From Chitinophagaceae bacterium PMP191F (GTDB lineage: Bacteria; Bacteroidota; Bacteroidia; Chitinophagales; Chitinophagaceae): a stretch of DNA of 64,000 nucleotides. Under the pieces are notes generated by a model that made no database searches, was not told the DNA's origin, and saw nothing but the letters and a program-made list of their open reading frames with translations. The position numbers were made by a program, and so were the translations under genes. Of the stretch, positions 25,042-32,511 are shown in pieces (the first letter of the stretch is position 1; the number at the start of each line of letters is the position of its first letter). The DNA is taken from assembly GCA_001302245.1 (NCBI GenBank), contig LGYU01000031.1, forward strand, positions 62,001 through 126,000, in the 5' to 3' direction.

Positions 25042-25049
25042 CAAAGTTA
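25042..25049 (-). promoter_or_regulatory. kup promoter -7 box (TAACTTTG)
   Basis: This is a minus-strand TAnnTTTG match with a TTG 22 bases upstream (25072-25074). Confidence 0.6.
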
Positions 25050-25373
25050 TAGTGAAAAAAATGAAATCACCCAAGATGCATTTTTATATTTTGATGAGCA
25101 GACGGTTCGTAATGGAAAGAGGTGGGTAAACGGCCGGTATTTGTATCCAAAAGGATAAAAACGGAGACTTTTCCGCAAAAAAAGCGTTGTACAGCGTAGA
25201 CCCCCGCATTGTTTTTGGCGTATAGTATGTAAAGGTGGCCACCGGCTGCATCTTTTTCACACAGCCATTGTGTGCAGCAGATCACTTACTTATAAAATAA
25301 TTAAAATTATATGGAATTTTTGCGCGACCGTGGTACAATGCTTAATTTGGTGTTTAACATGCATTGCATCACC

Positions 25374-26921
25374 ATGATGAAAGACAGAATCACTATGCTT
25401 TACAGGTTGGTAGCATTGATTGTACTGATGGCCGGGCTTCCTCACCTTACCAGGGCGCAATGGATCACCTATGCAGAACCCGAACACGAAGATTCCAGGC
25501 GTACCAATTTTGAAATTGTTGGCAAGATCAACGGCAACATCCTCATCTTCAAAAACAATAATTCAGGCAACGCTATTAGTGTGTATGATAACGATATGAA
25601 GCTGCTGAACAGGCAGAAGCTGGATTATATGGACGATCGCTGGATCAACGTAGATTTTGTGCCCTACAGCGATTTCTGCTGGATGATCTACCAGTACCAG
25701 CGCCGTGGTATAGTATACTGTATGGCGGTAAAACTGGATGGCAACGCCAAAAGACTTACCGACCCGGTAGAACTGGATACCACCCGCCTGGGAGGATCAG
25801 TCAGCAACAAGATCTACACCACGGTGTTCAGCGATGATAAGCAGAAGATCATGATCTTCAAGATCAATAACCGCAACCCGCGCAATTTTGTATTCAGCAC
25901 CCTGCTGTTTGATGCGGAACTGAAATTGCAGAGCAAACACCGGATGAATATGCCAATGGAAGAACGCAACGAGTACTTTACCGACTTTTTACTGGATAAT
26001 GAAGGAGACCTGGTATTTGGCAAATTTATGCGGAAAAGCGGCAGCGATTATATTTCCAATGTTCAGCTGATTACCAAGAAATCGGACCAGGAACAGTTCA
26101 TTGTGCATGATCTTAAAAATGGCGATCGCATACTGGACGAGATCAAACTGAAAATAGACAATACCAACCGTCGTTACCTGTTCAATGCATTTTACTATCG
26201 CCAGCGTCGTGGCAATGTAGAAGGATTGTATACTGTGGTATGGGATAAAGGACAGGATAATGTATTGCGTGAACTGGCCATGCCTTTCAGTGACGGACTG
26301 CGCAAAGATGCCAAAGGACAGGATGCCAACCTGAAAACAGCATTTGATGATTACTTTCTGCAGAATATGATTATCCGTAAAGACGGAGGATTTATACTGA
26401 TTGCAGAATGTTTGTATACCACCTCCCGGGGAACCGGTTTTAACCGCTGGGACAATATGTACTGGAACAATCCCTGGCTTTCGCCCATGGACTATAACTA
26501 CTGGTCGCCCTATTACAGTCCCTGGGGATCATCCTGGAACAGGCGTTATGGCGGGCAGGGTACCCGGTACAATGCAGAAAATATCATGGTATTGTCGTTC
26601 GATAAGAACAATGGGCTGGAATGGGCCAGTGTAATTCCTAAAAGCCAGTACGACGATGATGGGGAAGGCCTGATATCCAACCAGGTAATGATCACCGGCG
26701 GTGAGCTGCACTTCATATTTAACCAGTATGAGCGTCGTACTTTATTGCTGAATGAACAAAGTATTGATGGCGAGGGCAAGATTACGCGTCAGCCAACGTT
26801 AAAGAACCTGAACAAGGATATCGACTTTATGCCCCGTTATGGTAAACAGATCAGCGGTACATCTATGATTGTGCCTTGTCAAACCAGAAACTATATTACT
26901 TTCGCCAAAATTGATTTTTAA
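25374..26921 (+). CDS. Secreted protein of unknown function
   Basis: A signal peptide (LYRLVALIVLMAGLPHLTRAQ) precedes about 490 residues with repeated beta-strand-like motifs containing Asp, Asn and aromatic residues, which could suggest a beta-propeller. Near residue 365 there is a striking Trp/Tyr/Pro/Asn-rich stretch (WDNMYWNNPWLSPMDYNYW). I do not recognise the family. I chose the ATG at 25374, shortly before the hydrophobic segment; the frame is open from 25311. The DUF6427 gene follows after 12 bases, so the two are probably co-transcribed. Confidence 0.85.
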   Translation: MMKDRITMLYRLVALIVLMAGLPHLTRAQWITYAEPEHEDSRRTNFEIVGKINGNILIFKNNNSGNAISVYDNDMKLLNRQKLDYMDDRWINVDFVPYSDFCWMIYQYQRRGIVYCMAVKLDGNAKRLTDPVELDTTRLGGSVSNKIYTTVFSDDKQKIMIFKINNRNPRNFVFSTLLFDAELKLQSKHRMNMPMEERNEYFTDFLLDNEGDLVFGKFMRKSGSDYISNVQLITKKSDQEQFIVHDLKNGDRILDEIKLKIDNTNRRYLFNAFYYRQRRGNVEGLYTVVWDKGQDNVLRELAMPFSDGLRKDAKGQDANLKTAFDDYFLQNMIIRKDGGFILIAECLYTTSRGTGFNRWDNMYWNNPWLSPMDYNYWSPYYSPWGSSWNRRYGGQGTRYNAENIMVLSFDKNNGLEWASVIPKSQYDDDGEGLISNQVMITGGELHFIFNQYERRTLLLNEQSIDGEGKITRQPTLKNLNKDIDFMPRYGKQISGTSMIVPCQTRNYITFAKIDF

Positions 26922-26933
26922 ATCATTTCTTGC

Positions 26934-27917
26934 GTGATCGGACTGTTTAAACAAAAGAATTCTTCCAATATCCTGGTGCTGCTCGTGTACGGGCTGCTGT
27001 TGAAATTTAACCTGTTCCTGCACCCCGCAGGGCCGTTACGTCAACCGGAAGACCATTTCCTGTACAACTGGCTGATAGATTATGCAGTATCACTGCAGAT
27101 TCCCAGGATCATTTATGCCGCTTTTACTTTCCTGTTGCTGTACAGTCAGGCCATTCTGCTGAACCGCATTATGAATGTACACAAGTTGTTACCGCGGCAC
27201 AATTACCTGCCGGCCATGGCCTACATGCTGATCACTTCATTGTTTGTGGAGTGGAACCAGTTTTCGGCGCCCCTGATCATCAATTCTTTTCTTATCTGGA
27301 TATTTTACCGGTTGTTAAGTCTGCCCAATTCGTCCCGGCCGGGAGCACTGATCTTCAATATCGGGGTTACGATGGGTATTGTAACGTTGTTTTATAAACC
27401 GGCAATAGTGCTGGTACTGCTGGTGATATTTGCATTGTTCATTATGCGTCCGTTCCGTATACAGGAATGGCTGATCAACCTGCTGGGTATTACTGCTCCC
27501 TATTATTTCCTGGTGATTATACTGTACCTTTCAAACCACCTGGACTGGAAAACCGTACTGCCTGTAGTGTCGCTGAAACTTCCCGGCATGCCTTCTTACA
27601 TTTATATTACTATCAGTATTATATTACTGGTGCTGCCATTTATGATAGGCGGGTATTTTGTACAGAATAATCTCAACAAAATGTTTATACAGGTGCGCAA
27701 AAGCTGGAGCCTGTTGTTGCTGTTCCTTATTATATCCATGCTGGTGCTGGTAGTAAATGGTAATAGCGACCGGTATGTAAACTGGTTGCTTTGTGCGGTA
27801 CCGCTGGCAACTTTTCATGCTGCCTGTTATTTCTATCCCACCAATAAAATATTTCCACAGGTATTACATTGGCTTACTTTCGGGTATGCTGTTTATCTGA
27901 ACTATTTTGTAGCGTAA
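26934..27917 (+). CDS. DUF6427 family membrane protein
   Basis: This polytopic membrane protein has about nine or ten membrane segments. The start MIGLFKQKNSSNILVLL is typical of the Bacteroidota DUF6427 family, which fixes GTG at 26934 as the start codon. The function is unknown; older annotations as beta-carotene monooxygenase are unfounded. It follows the secreted protein gene by 12 bases. Confidence 0.88.
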   Translation: MIGLFKQKNSSNILVLLVYGLLLKFNLFLHPAGPLRQPEDHFLYNWLIDYAVSLQIPRIIYAAFTFLLLYSQAILLNRIMNVHKLLPRHNYLPAMAYMLITSLFVEWNQFSAPLIINSFLIWIFYRLLSLPNSSRPGALIFNIGVTMGIVTLFYKPAIVLVLLVIFALFIMRPFRIQEWLINLLGITAPYYFLVIILYLSNHLDWKTVLPVVSLKLPGMPSYIYITISIILLVLPFMIGGYFVQNNLNKMFIQVRKSWSLLLLFLIISMLVLVVNGNSDRYVNWLLCAVPLATFHAACYFYPTNKIFPQVLHWLTFGYAVYLNYFVA

Positions 27918-27925
27918 AGCAGTTG

Positions 27926-28003
27926 TAAGTAGTAGATTTTAAGTAATAAGTTAAATCAGCGATTCCTAAGCGTACAACTTAAAACTTATAACCTATAACG
28001 CGT
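27926..28003. repeat. Two facing four-unit heptamer arrays upstream of purQ
   Basis: Left arm: TAAGTAG, TAGATTT, TAAGTAA, TAAGTTA (27926-27953). Right arm: AACTTAA, AACTTAT, AACCTAT, AACGCGT (27976-28003). Both arms keep an exact 7-base period and are roughly complementary, so they can fold into a hairpin. The right arm runs up to the purQ promoter. Confidence 0.85.
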
Positions 28004-28008
28004 TTTTG

Positions 28009-28016
28009 TATCTTTG
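28009..28016 (+). promoter_or_regulatory. purQ promoter -7 box (TATCTTTG)
   Basis: This is a strong TAnnTTTG match. A start near 28023 leaves about 15 bases before the ATG at 28038 and only about 6 before the ATG at 28029, which favours 28038. Confidence 0.65.
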
Positions 28017-28037
28017 CATTTCCTCAAAATGACTATC

Positions 28038-28745
28038 ATGAAATTCGGCGTTGTAGTATTTCCCGGTTCCAATTGTGATCGCGATATGCAGGAAGCTTTG
28101 CAGCACGACCTGAAACAGGAAGTGGTGATGCTTTGGCATAAAGACAAGGATATCAGTATGTTTACAACAGATGATTGCATTGTGCTGCCGGGTGGTTTTT
28201 CTTTTGGCGATTATATGCGTTGTGGCGCTATTGCCCGCTTCAGCCCGATGATGCAGAGCGTGATAGAATTTGCCAATAATGGTGGCAAAGTACTGGGCGT
28301 ATGTAACGGTTTCCAGGTGCTGTGTGAATCAGGGTTACTGCCAGGTGTTCTGGTAAGAAATGGAAATCAACAATTTGTGTGCAAAAATATATACCTCAAA
28401 GGTGTAGGATCTGATAAAGCCCTGAAAGTGCCTATTGCACACGGTGAGGGGCGCTATTATGCTGATGATGCTACTCTGGATAAGTTGGAAGCCAACAACC
28501 AGGTGATCTATTACTACAGCGATGAAAAAGGACGTATTACCCCACAGGCCAATCCCAATGGAGCTGCCAGGAATATTGCAGGTATCTGTAATGCTGAACG
28601 CAATGTGTTTGGTATGATGCCACACCCTGAAAGAGCTACTTCCGAAGCATTGGGCAATACAGACGGAAAAATCATCATACAGTCATTGCTGATCAACGCA
28701 AAGAACACTTTTGCTAAGCAGACCAGTGCCTTGGCTAATTTTTAG
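28038..28745 (+). CDS. purQ: Phosphoribosylformylglycinamidine synthase, glutaminase subunit PurQ
   Basis: This class I glutamine amidotransferase supplies ammonia for conversion of FGAR to FGAM in purine synthesis. The nucleophile Cys is in GVCNGFQVL (near residue 85) and the His/Glu pair in MPHPERA. The N-terminus MKFGVVVFPGSNCD is typical. A separate PurQ implies a small PurL and PurS elsewhere in the genome. Alternative starts at 28029 and 28014 are less consistent with the promoter. Confidence 0.95.
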   Translation: MKFGVVVFPGSNCDRDMQEALQHDLKQEVVMLWHKDKDISMFTTDDCIVLPGGFSFGDYMRCGAIARFSPMMQSVIEFANNGGKVLGVCNGFQVLCESGLLPGVLVRNGNQQFVCKNIYLKGVGSDKALKVPIAHGEGRYYADDATLDKLEANNQVIYYYSDEKGRITPQANPNGAARNIAGICNAERNVFGMMPHPERATSEALGNTDGKIIIQSLLINAKNTFAKQTSALANF

Positions 28746-28816
28746 AAAATAATTAGCATATTTTCTTAGACATTTGAGACTGGTTAATAGTTATATATCA
28801 ATATACAATCACTGAT

Positions 28817-29272
28817 ATGAAAAAAGTATTACTTACAAGTCTGGTACTGATCTTTGGTGTTGCTTTGTTTGCTCAATCTGATAAACAGGTAAAATGGGTG
28901 TATACCGCAAAGAAAATAGCCGATAAAACCTACGAAGTACATTTAACAGCTACTATAAATGGCAACTGGCACATGTATGCACAGAATGTGGGTGTGGATG
29001 GCCCTTTGCCTACTGTATTTACTTTTACCAAAAACCCATTGTTGACTGTAGACGGTAAGCCTAAGGAAATGGGCAAAATGATCAAAAAGAATGAAGAAGT
29101 TTGGGGCGGTGTTGTAAACTATTATGAAAAGAACGTAGACTTTGTGCAGGTAGTAAAAGTGAAAGGTGCGGCTAAAACCAACCTGGCAGGAAAAGTTGAG
29201 TTTATGGTATGTAACGACAAAGAGTGTTTACCTCCCGCAGAAATAGAATTCTCTGTAGCCATTGGCGGATAG
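28817..29272 (+). CDS. Free-standing DsbD alpha-like periplasmic domain
   Basis: This 151-residue secreted protein has a signal peptide (residues 1-19, ending ALFAQ) and a single immunoglobulin-like DsbD N-terminal domain with a redox pair at Cys132 and Cys137 (VCNDKECLPP). Such a domain takes electrons from the DsbD membrane core and passes them to substrates. It lies directly upstream of dsbD, whose own alpha domain lacks these cysteines, so this protein probably takes its place. A terminator hairpin separates the two genes. Confidence 0.88.
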   Translation: MKKVLLTSLVLIFGVALFAQSDKQVKWVYTAKKIADKTYEVHLTATINGNWHMYAQNVGVDGPLPTVFTFTKNPLLTVDGKPKEMGKMIKKNEEVWGGVVNYYEKNVDFVQVVKVKGAAKTNLAGKVEFMVCNDKECLPPAEIEFSVAIGG

Positions 29273-29302
29273 TGCGTATAATGTAAACAACTAATTTTAG
29301 AG

Positions 29303-29339
29303 AACGAGTTCTTAGGTCAAGAACTCGTTTGTTTTTGTT
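29303..29339 (+). terminator. Terminator between the DsbD-alpha gene and dsbD
   Basis: An 11-bp stem (AACGAGTTCTT with its complement, 29303-29313 and 29319-29329) is followed by TGTTTTTGTT. Some read-through into dsbD is possible. Confidence 0.8.
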
Positions 29340-29359
29340 ACGATTTTTTTATTCTGATT

Positions 29360-31306
29360 ATGAAACTTATTGTACGCCTCCTCCTCTGTGTAGCACTCTT
29401 TACCCCTTTTTTGGTTAATGCCCAGGATTCTACGCTTTACAAATGGCAGGTTACCAGTAAAAAGATACAGAACGGAATATATGAACTGACGTTTACTACA
29501 AAAGGTAATGACCAATGGCAGCTATACGGCGCTAATGAAGTGATTTCAGAAGTTCCTGCCGTTGAAGTAGAATTTGCAGATTCTTCCATTGTAATACAGC
29601 ATCCTTTTCGTGAAAATGGTACTGCAAAAACCATTGTTAATCCTATTTTCGACAACGCGTCCTTTAAGGTTTTCCAGGCAGCAGGCACTGTTGCTTTTAC
29701 AGTAACAGTACAGTTTAAAAATGCAGTACCCGCTACATTGCTGGGTACATTCCGCTATACGTATGGTAAAGGAGAAGAATTTTATCCCCTGAGCCCACAT
29801 GCCTTTTCTGTAGCGATGGAAGGTGGTGTAGCATCTGCTACCCGGATCAAAATTGAGTCCTTTGATTTAAAAAATCCTGTCAGCAATTGTGGTGATGATG
29901 GTACTGAAGGAAAAGGATTGGCGGGCATTTTCCTGCTGGGACTGATAGGAGGTTTTATCGCTTTGTTAACCCCCTGCGTATTTCCGCTGATTCCTTTAAC
30001 TGTTTCATTTTTTACCAAGCAATCAGGCAGTAAAGGCAAAGGAATTGCCAACGCTGTGTTGTACGGCCTGTTCATTTTCCTGATATATATCTTACTCAGT
30101 ATTCCTTTTCACTTTATTGGACAGGGCAATCCTGAGATATTGAATAATATATCTACCAACGTTTGGCTGAACCTTGTATTTTTTGTGATCTTCATTGTAT
30201 TCGCCATTTCGTTCTTTGGATATTTTGAAATTACCTTACCAGGTAGTGTAGCAAATAGCGCCGGTTCAAAATCGGGTGCAGGATTGGCGGGTATTTTCTT
30301 CATGGCACTTACACTTGCCATTGTATCTTTCTCGTGTACAGGTCCTATTTTAGGTTCTTTACTAGTGGGGGCTTTATCCAGTGATGGTGGTCCTATGCAG
30401 CTTACTTTCGGTATGGCGGGTTTTGGTTTTGGCTTGGCTTTACCTTTTGCCATTTTTGCTATGTTTCCTGGTTGGCTGCAGTCGTTACCAAAATCTGGTG
30501 GCTGGTTAACGTCGGTAAAAGTTGTGTTAGGTTTTCTGGAACTGGCCATGGCAGTGAAATTTTTATCCAACGCAGACCTGGTAGAGCAATGGGGAATTGT
30601 GAAGAGAGAGTTGTTCATAGCTTTCTGGGTTATTATCGGCATATTACTGGTATTGTATCTGTTGGGTAAGATCAGGTTTCCGCATGACAGCCCCATAAAA
30701 AAACTCAGTAAAATAAGGTGGACCTTCATTGTGATCTTTGGCGCATTTACCCTATACCTGGTACCCGGTCTTACCAATACAAAATGGGCCAATCTTTCTC
30801 TTATCAGTGGATTTCCGCCCCCATTATGTTATAGTGTGTATCACAACCCGGTGAATTGCGAAAAAGGTATTGAACCATTACGTGATTATGAAGAAGCGCT
30901 TGCATTGGCTAAAAAGGAAAATAAACCGGTATTGATCGACTTTACGGGATGGGCATGTGTAAACTGCCGCCGTATGGAGGAAAATGTGTGGACAAACGAA
31001 GCAGTACATCACCTGATGAAAGATTCGTTTATTGTAGTATCGCTGTATGTGGATGAACGTAACAAGTTACCGGCAGCCGAACAGATCACTTACCATGTGA
31101 AAGCCGGCGGGGAGAAAAAGATTGTAACGGTAGGCGATAAGTGGGCTACATTCCAGTCAGAGAACTTTAATGCTGTATCACAACCGCAGTATGCTATTAT
31201 AAGTACCGATGAAAAAGTGTTGACCAAAACCAAGGGCTATACGCCTACTGCACGTGAATTTGCTCAGTGGCTGCAGTGTGGTGTGGATGCGAACAGAAAG
31301 AAATAA
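29360..31306 (+). CDS. dsbD: Thiol:disulfide interchange protein DsbD
   Basis: DsbD moves electrons from cytoplasmic thioredoxin across the membrane to periplasmic proteins. The signal peptide is at residues 1-21. The N-terminal alpha domain has its cysteine pair replaced (Tyr135 and Phe141 align with Cys132 and Cys137 of the upstream protein). The beta membrane domain keeps both cysteines (Cys206 in TPCVFPLIP, Cys326 in SFSCTGPILG). The C-terminal gamma thioredoxin domain has Cys533 and Cys536 (WACVNCR). The alpha step therefore seems to be carried out in trans. The gene is followed by a strong terminator. Confidence 0.95.
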   Translation: MKLIVRLLLCVALFTPFLVNAQDSTLYKWQVTSKKIQNGIYELTFTTKGNDQWQLYGANEVISEVPAVEVEFADSSIVIQHPFRENGTAKTIVNPIFDNASFKVFQAAGTVAFTVTVQFKNAVPATLLGTFRYTYGKGEEFYPLSPHAFSVAMEGGVASATRIKIESFDLKNPVSNCGDDGTEGKGLAGIFLLGLIGGFIALLTPCVFPLIPLTVSFFTKQSGSKGKGIANAVLYGLFIFLIYILLSIPFHFIGQGNPEILNNISTNVWLNLVFFVIFIVFAISFFGYFEITLPGSVANSAGSKSGAGLAGIFFMALTLAIVSFSCTGPILGSLLVGALSSDGGPMQLTFGMAGFGFGLALPFAIFAMFPGWLQSLPKSGGWLTSVKVVLGFLELAMAVKFLSNADLVEQWGIVKRELFIAFWVIIGILLVLYLLGKIRFPHDSPIKKLSKIRWTFIVIFGAFTLYLVPGLTNTKWANLSLISGFPPPLCYSVYHNPVNCEKGIEPLRDYEEALALAKKENKPVLIDFTGWACVNCRRMEENVWTNEAVHHLMKDSFIVVSLYVDERNKLPAAEQITYHVKAGGEKKIVTVGDKWATFQSENFNAVSQPQYAIISTDEKVLTKTKGYTPTAREFAQWLQCGVDANRKK

Positions 31307-31357
31307 ATTTATTCCGGCGGGTGAGATACCCCGCCAGGGAAAATAACAATATGAATT

Positions 31358-31415
31358 GATAGCTATATAGTTTGATTATTATAATCAGTAACCATATAGC
31401 CATCAAACGATCTGG
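31358..31415 (-). repeat. Interspersed repeat, GATGG-type family, with facing arms
   Basis: The minus strand reads GATCGTTTGATGGCTATATG at one end, and the plus strand reads GATAGCTATATAGTTTGAT at the other. The two ends are imperfect inverted copies. Confidence 0.75.
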
Positions 31416-31443
31416 CTTCTGATACTCAAATATTTCCCCAATA

Positions 31444-31478
31444 AAAAAGCCCCCGCTTCGTACATGCGGGGGCTTTTT
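31444..31478. terminator. Bidirectional terminator after dsbD
   Basis: A perfect 13-bp stem (AAAAAGCCCCCGC with GCGGGGGCTTTTT) and a 9-base loop give a T-tract on both strands. It serves dsbD (plus) and the sigma factor transcript (minus). Confidence 0.95.
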
Positions 31479-31574
31479 AGTTAGGCGTCATTCTGATTCA
31501 ACCTTTCTGCAACCAGGCAATTCAATTTAGCAGGATGGAGAAGCAGAATGACAATTATGTTACGCGATTTATTT

Positions 31575-31628
31575 TTACTTGTTAGCAGCTTTGCTACCAA
31601 ATTCCTTTACTGAGTAATGATGTTTCAT
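31575..31628 (-). CDS. Possible 17-residue small ORF downstream of the sigma factor gene
   Basis: The frame reads MKHHYSVKEFGSKAANK and then TAA, 36 bases after the sigma factor stop and before the bidirectional terminator, so it would be on the same transcript. It is too short to judge by codon use, and I do not recognise it. It could be chance. Confidence 0.3.
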   Translation of the reverse strand: MKHHYSVKEFGSKAANK

Positions 31629-31664
31629 GGATTTTCGGTTTTTAGCTGTACTGACCAGTAATGA

Positions 31665-32246
31665 TTATAATGCAATTTTCTTTTGCATCATCATCTTGCG
31701 TAAGTTAATCAATCCGTAGCGCATTCTTCCTAAAGCAGTGTTAATACTGCAATTGGTTAAAGAAGCGATTTCTTTAAAGCTCAGATCAGCATAATGGCGC
31801 AGGATGATCACTTCGCGTTGATCGTCTGGCAGCAGATCCAGCATCTGGCGAACACGGTCATAGCTCTGGCGTTTCATCATTTTAACGTCAGCGCCATCTT
31901 CAGTGAAGTTGATCACTTCAAAAATGTCACGATCATCGCCTGTTTTGATTGCTGGTGCGCGTTTTACCTTACGAAAGTGGTCAACACACAGGTTGTGTGC
32001 AATGCGCATGGCCCATGGTAAGAATTTGCCTTCCTCGGTGTAACGGCCACCGCGGATGGTGTCAATAATTTTGATCAGTACATCCTGGAAAATGTCTTCA
32101 GCGAGGTACTTGTCTTTGACGAGGAAAAGAATAGAAGTGTACATTTTGTCCTTGTGACGTAAGATTAGCGTCTCAAGTGCATGCAGGTTTCCGCCCTGGA
32201 AGTCCTGGATTAATTCATGATCGGTCTTTTTACGTAGTGAATTCAT
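31665..32246 (-). CDS. ECF-like RNA polymerase sigma-70 family factor
   Basis: This 193-residue sigma factor has region 2 (DKMYTSILFLVKDKYLAEDIFQ, near residues 33-54, then WAMRIAHNLCVDHFRK) and region 4 (LPDDQREVIILRHYADLSFKE, then the recognition helix around SINTALGRMRYGLINLR). No anti-sigma gene lies beside it, unlike classic ECF pairs. Its targets are unknown. Close relatives are widespread in Bacteroidota. Confidence 0.93.
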   Translation of the reverse strand: MNSLRKKTDHELIQDFQGGNLHALETLILRHKDKMYTSILFLVKDKYLAEDIFQDVLIKIIDTIRGGRYTEEGKFLPWAMRIAHNLCVDHFRKVKRAPAIKTGDDRDIFEVINFTEDGADVKMMKRQSYDRVRQMLDLLPDDQREVIILRHYADLSFKEIASLTNCSINTALGRMRYGLINLRKMMMQKKIAL

Positions 32247-32490
32247 AAACTTCTACGGTTTTGAAGGTTATAGGATATTTAAATAATGGATTTTATTTTG
32301 AACGGCTTTTCTGTGTAGAAGTGATACTATCTATAGGCAGTAAAGTTTTTATATGCGTGTCATAAATTCAGTACAAATAACCAATTAAAGATATAGACTT
32401 TTTTCAAAAAAGCAAACTTTAAGCCGTTTTTAGATTTTTTTACCCATTACCCATTAAATATTACTCTTATTATTATACCTCCGAATGCGG

Positions 32491-32498
32491 TAAATTTG
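32491..32498 (+). promoter_or_regulatory. uvrA promoter -7 box (TAAATTTG)
   Basis: This is a TAnnTTTG match 13 bases before the uvrA start, implying a very short leader. I see no SOS-type palindrome close by. Confidence 0.6.
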
Positions 32499-32511
32499 TG
32501 GTTCTCCGATT

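Larger units (their letters stand above)
24973..25373. other. Intergenic region with kup promoter and structured kup leader
   Basis: The left 77 bases hold the kup promoter and two hairpins (separate entries). The remainder (about 25080-25373) has short open frames without coding character and an AT-rich stretch (25290-25313) before the next gene. I see no other feature. Confidence 0.6.
31307..31664. other. Intergenic region with repeat, terminator, dyad and small ORF
   Basis: In order: a GATGG-type repeat with inverted arms (31358-31415), a bidirectional terminator (31444-31478), a 9-bp dyad (GTCATTCTG at 31487-31495 with CAGAATGAC at 31544-31552) and a 17-codon frame on the minus strand (31575-31628). 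The rest holds nothing I can identify. Confidence 0.7.

Noticed and set aside
30109-30792. 227-codon minus-strand frame inside dsbD
   Set aside because: It is antisense to the membrane domain of DsbD, Lys/Pro/Asn-rich and without a domain.
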